DNA of 64,000 bases, taken from Paenibacillus sp. SYP-B4298. GTDB taxonomy: Bacteria; Bacillota; Bacilli; Paenibacillales; Paenibacillaceae. Location of the stretch: positions 1,115,501 through 1,179,500 of the forward strand of contig NZ_CP115484.1 in NCBI RefSeq assembly GCF_027627475.1, written 5' to 3'. The translations under genes were made by a program, and so were the position numbers. This document shows, in pieces, positions 63,025 through 64,000 of the stretch. Each line of letters starts with the position of its first letter. Within the stretch, counting starts at the first letter, position 1. Below the pieces are notes generated by a model. That model was not told where the DNA came from. It did no database searches and worked only from the letters and a program-made list of their open reading frames with translations.

Positions 63025-64000
63025 CTACGTCTCCAGTGTAAATGAAGCCAGGCTGGCGTTGCCAATCCCCTTATACTGGAAGTATAAGGAATGAACCCCG
63101 TCCGGGATGGCGATGTCGGCGGCGTAGGTCGTCCAGACGTTGGTGAACTCGACAGGGATCGAGCCGAGCGAAGGGCCGTCCCATGCAGTCTTCACCTCGA
63201 AGGCGCCGCGGGCGTAGCCTCTGGCCTTGATCTTGACACGCCGCACGCCGCTGCACTGAAAATATTTGAACCCGGCCTGAGCGTTATTCTGCAGGTTCGC
63301 GATGTAGCCCGGCTCCTCGTCGCCGTCCCGGCCATCCTGCGTAATCTTGGGGAAACGACCATCCATCCAGGCGCCGTGCGTGCCTGAATAGGGCTCATCG
63401 TGGTCGGTGAACAGGTGGCAGGCGAGATGTGCAGGGTACTCGCCTTCTCCGATGAGCGGCGCGCCGTTGGGGCCGCTGGTGGTAATCTCTACCTGAGGGA
63501 TGCGCCCATCCTCCAGGATGACGATCGGCTCGATGCAGCCCTGTCGGCAGAAGCTCGTACCGTTCGTATGACGATGATAGAAGATGTACCATTGGCCACG
63601 GAGCTCGACCATGCCGCCATGGTTGTTGCCGCCGTAGTAGGCAGGCTTGTCCGCTGGCTTGTAGGTGTCGATATGGGTATCGTTGTTGCTGACGATGACG
63701 CCCCGATAGGTGAAGCCCTTCGTCGGATGCTTGCTGGTCGCATAGCATAGCTCATGCATCGCTACCGAGGAGTAGACGAAATAGTACGTATCGCCAACCT
63801 TGCGGATCGAAGGCGCTTCAAAAAACTCGAAGCCCTCGTAGCCGCTCCCTGCGCTATAGGGCTGGCTCGGCATAATAAAGACCGGCTCTTCGACAATCGT
63901 CAGCATATCCGCCCCAAGCACCGTAGCCATAGCACCCTTGCGCGAGCGATCGCCGATGGCGCAGAAGCCGGTATACAGGTAGGTGCGGTCGCCCTCTGTC
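63025..64000 (-). CDS. GH43-type glycosidase with C-terminal carbohydrate-binding domain, 5' end outside window
   Basis: The frame is open to the right edge, so at least 325 residues are seen and the N-terminus with the first catalytic Asp is missing. Visible blocks fit GH43: FEAPSIRKVGDTYYFVYSS with the transition-state/pKa region, GNNHGGMVELRGQWYIFYHRH and EPIVILEDGRIPQVEIT. The last ~110 residues look like a CBM6-type module (VRRVKIKARGYARGAFEVK; VHSLYFQYKGIGNASLASF). GH43 enzymes cut arabinose or xylose side chains and chains of plant polysaccharides. No export signal can be judged. Convergent with the DUF4317 gene. Confidence 0.8.
   Translation of the reverse strand, partial: TEGDRTYLYTGFCAIGDRSRKGAMATVLGADMLTIVEEPVFIMPSQPYSAGSGYEGFEFFEAPSIRKVGDTYYFVYSSVAMHELCYATSKHPTKGFTYRGVIVSNNDTHIDTYKPADKPAYYGGNNHGGMVELRGQWYIFYHRHTNGTSFCRQGCIEPIVILEDGRIPQVEITTSGPNGAPLIGEGEYPAHLACHLFTDHDEPYSGTHGAWMDGRFPKITQDGRDGDEEPGYIANLQNNAQAGFKYFQCSGVRRVKIKARGYARGAFEVKTAWDGPSLGSIPVEFTNVWTTYAADIAIPDGVHSLYFQYKGIGNASLASFTLET

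Overview
The window looks like a chromosomal segment of a spore-forming Gram-positive bacterium of the Paenibacillus type. The evidence is an alpha/beta small acid-soluble spore protein gene behind a textbook sigma-G promoter, a YtaF-type sporulation membrane protein, strong AGGAGG ribosome binding sites, tandem pstB genes, cupin-AraC regulators and a moderately GC-rich base composition. Species assignment is inference; there is no rRNA or tRNA gene in the window.

Layout. 1-2.4 kb: the end of a PhoR-type kinase gene, an intergenic region with PHO-box-like repeats, and a PhoP-type response regulator gene. 2.5-9.9 kb: two AraC regulators, a DUF420 membrane protein, a two-gene polysaccharide unit (DUF6492 protein plus ManC-like nucleotidyltransferase), a soluble CBS/MCP signalling protein and a LysR regulator. 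10-15.4 kb: the phosphate operon pstS-pstC-pstA-pstB1-pstB2-phoU with a terminator after pstS. 15.4-17.7 kb: a gene-poor stretch holding a 17-copy ~36-bp tandem array, a degenerate IS1595-like transposase gene and a perfect 14 x 11-bp array. 17.8-24.7 kb: housekeeping genes polA, mutM, ytaF, coaE, a lytic transglycosylase, the SASP gene and nrdR.

24.8-52.5 kb: the most interesting region. It is one long co-directional cluster that starts with a sigma-A promoter whose spacer contains a LexA-type box. The cluster encodes a beta-helix (tailspike-like) protein and then siphophage-type tail proteins: probable tail tube, DUF1617 protein and chaperone-like protein, a 1580-residue tape measure, a distal tail protein, a 1355-residue tail-tip protein with a gp5/VgrG-like C-terminus, a PAAR-like tip protein and many host-contact proteins (propeller repeats, discoidin domains, GLUG, DNRLRE). 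I see no terminase, portal, capsid, sheath, integrase, holin or endolysin. The working hypothesis is an SOS-controlled tail-only particle (a non-contractile tailocin or domesticated tail). An AT-rich island (about 45.3-49.2 kb) within it ends in the middle of a gene and carries a 214-bp MITE with 27-bp inverted repeats and an 8-bp target duplication.

52.6-61.3 kb: an iron/siderophore locus with four Fur-box matches: a PchR/YbtA-like AraC regulator, a small STAS-like protein, a YbtP/YbtQ-like ABC pair, and a divergent FecCD permease/ATPase operon and binding lipoprotein. 61.6-64 kb: a DUF4317 protein and a GH43-type glycosidase that runs off the right edge.
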